This document shows positions 63,651 to 64,000 of a DNA stretch of 64,000 nucleotides, in pieces. How positions within the stretch are numbered: position 1 is the stretch's first letter; every line of letters begins with the position of its first letter. Both the position numbers and the translations under genes were made by a program. The stretch spans positions 1 through 64,000 of the forward strand of contig CAYYLL010000008.1 in assembly GCA_964472525.1 (NCBI GenBank). Reading direction: 5' to 3'. The stretch comes from SZUA-37 sp964472525 (GTDB taxonomy: Bacteria; Pseudomonadota; Gammaproteobacteria; UBA6429; Thiohalophilaceae). Below the pieces are notes generated by a model. It searched no databases. It was given only the letters and a program-made list of their open reading frames with translations, and was not told the DNA's origin.

Positions 63651-64000
63651 TCAGGGTTGTCGCGTAATAATATCGAGTGACTCGGCTCCCGCTTTACGAG
63701 CTGCATCCATCACTTTGACAGTAAGGCCAAGTGGAACCGATTGATCGCCGCGTAGCACAACCTGTTTTTTATTTCGACCCTGCAAACTCTGGCGCAAAAT
63801 ATCGTCTAACTTGTCAGGATTAATATGTCGCTCATTGACTATAATGCCGCCATCCTGATCGATAATAATTTCAAGGATATCTTCATCTTCAAATGCAGTC
63901 GCACTTTCTGCTTCAGGCAGAACAATATCCAGTGATTCATCTTTAACAAAATGAGATGTAAGCAAGAAAAATATCAGCAACAAAAAGACAATATCTATTA
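63651..64000 (-). CDS. exbD: ExbD proton-channel subunit (5' end beyond window)
   Basis: Partial: the frame is open to the window edge. The visible 116 residues start in the single membrane helix IDIVFLLLIFFLL, which contains the proton-pathway Asp typical of ExbD, followed by a periplasmic domain ending VMDAARKAGAESLDIIT. The missing part should be about 20 residues. It is followed by tonB, so the order is exbD-tonB-receptor on one strand. Confidence 0.92.
   Translation of the reverse strand, partial: IDIVFLLLIFFLLTSHFVKDESLDIVLPEAESATAFEDEDILEIIIDQDGGIIVNERHINPDKLDDILRQSLQGRNKKQVVLRGDQSVPLGLTVKVMDAARKAGAESLDIITRQP

Noticed and set aside
1..64000. Insertion sequence, prophage or integrated plasmid
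   Set aside because: No transposase, integrase, phage structural gene or target duplication was found; gene orders are typical of a chromosome. The ParC-like small domain alone is not enough.

Overview
The window reads as a chromosomal segment of a free-living gammaproteobacterium with an AT-rich genome (about 40% GC by eye). The evidence is mutH, a Dam-associated enzyme almost confined to this class, together with several gammaproteobacterial gene orders: tyrS / M23 peptidase / anmK, erpA-bactofilin-DUF6776-argC, rubA / thiD-thiE-hemL, and mpl-ubiX-LON. No rRNA, tRNA, insertion sequence, prophage or CRISPR array was seen. Genus cannot be decided from sequence alone. The rich c-di-GMP apparatus, rubredoxin, molybdopterin genes and AmmeMemoRadiSam genes would suit an aquatic chemotroph, but that is inference.

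Layout. 1-3.8 kb: three response regulators (REC-GGDEF-EAL and two Rcp1-like) and a small orphan domain that recurs fused to one of them. 3.8-12 kb: tyrS, cell-wall peptidase and anhydromuramic acid kinase, citrate synthase, Fe-S carrier, bactofilin, argC. 12-19 kb: a 571-bp gap with RNA-like structure, a ClC / thioredoxin / HemJ operon, an HDOD protein, rubredoxin, thiamine genes and hemL. 19-28 kb: exported hydrolase, DedA-type membrane protein, LON-domain protein, ubiX, mpl, rnd, cardiolipin synthase. 28-33 kb: AmmeMemoRadiSam A, B and radical SAM genes, an adenylate kinase with a long histone-H1-like tail, pyrophosphatase, phosphoesterase. 33-47 kb: c-di-GMP enzymes, a membrane-anchored HTH protein beside a cytochrome b, moaE/D/C, mutH, HDOD-GAF, methyltransferase, MgtC, a phosphoethanolamine transferase. 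47-52.4 kb: a compact acyl-AMP ligase-carrier, P450, Sfp-type PPTase and acyltransferase module. 52.4-58.6 kb: a GGDEF-EAL protein divergent from a DUF1631 gene that carries a c-di-GMP riboswitch, then a second adk. 58.7-64 kb: thioredoxin-like protein, Tat/lipoprotein BNR protein, TonB-dependent receptor, TonB and ExbD (cut by the window edge).

How it fits together. c-di-GMP is the main regulatory theme: four GGDEF/EAL proteins, two Rcp1-like regulators, two HDOD proteins and one GEMM riboswitch. Envelope biogenesis is the second theme. The least explained parts are the acyl-ligase/P450 module, the riboswitch-DUF1631 unit with a CRP-like palindrome upstream, the tailed adenylate kinase, a repeated ~90-bp intergenic element and a probable minus-strand small RNA region upstream of argC.
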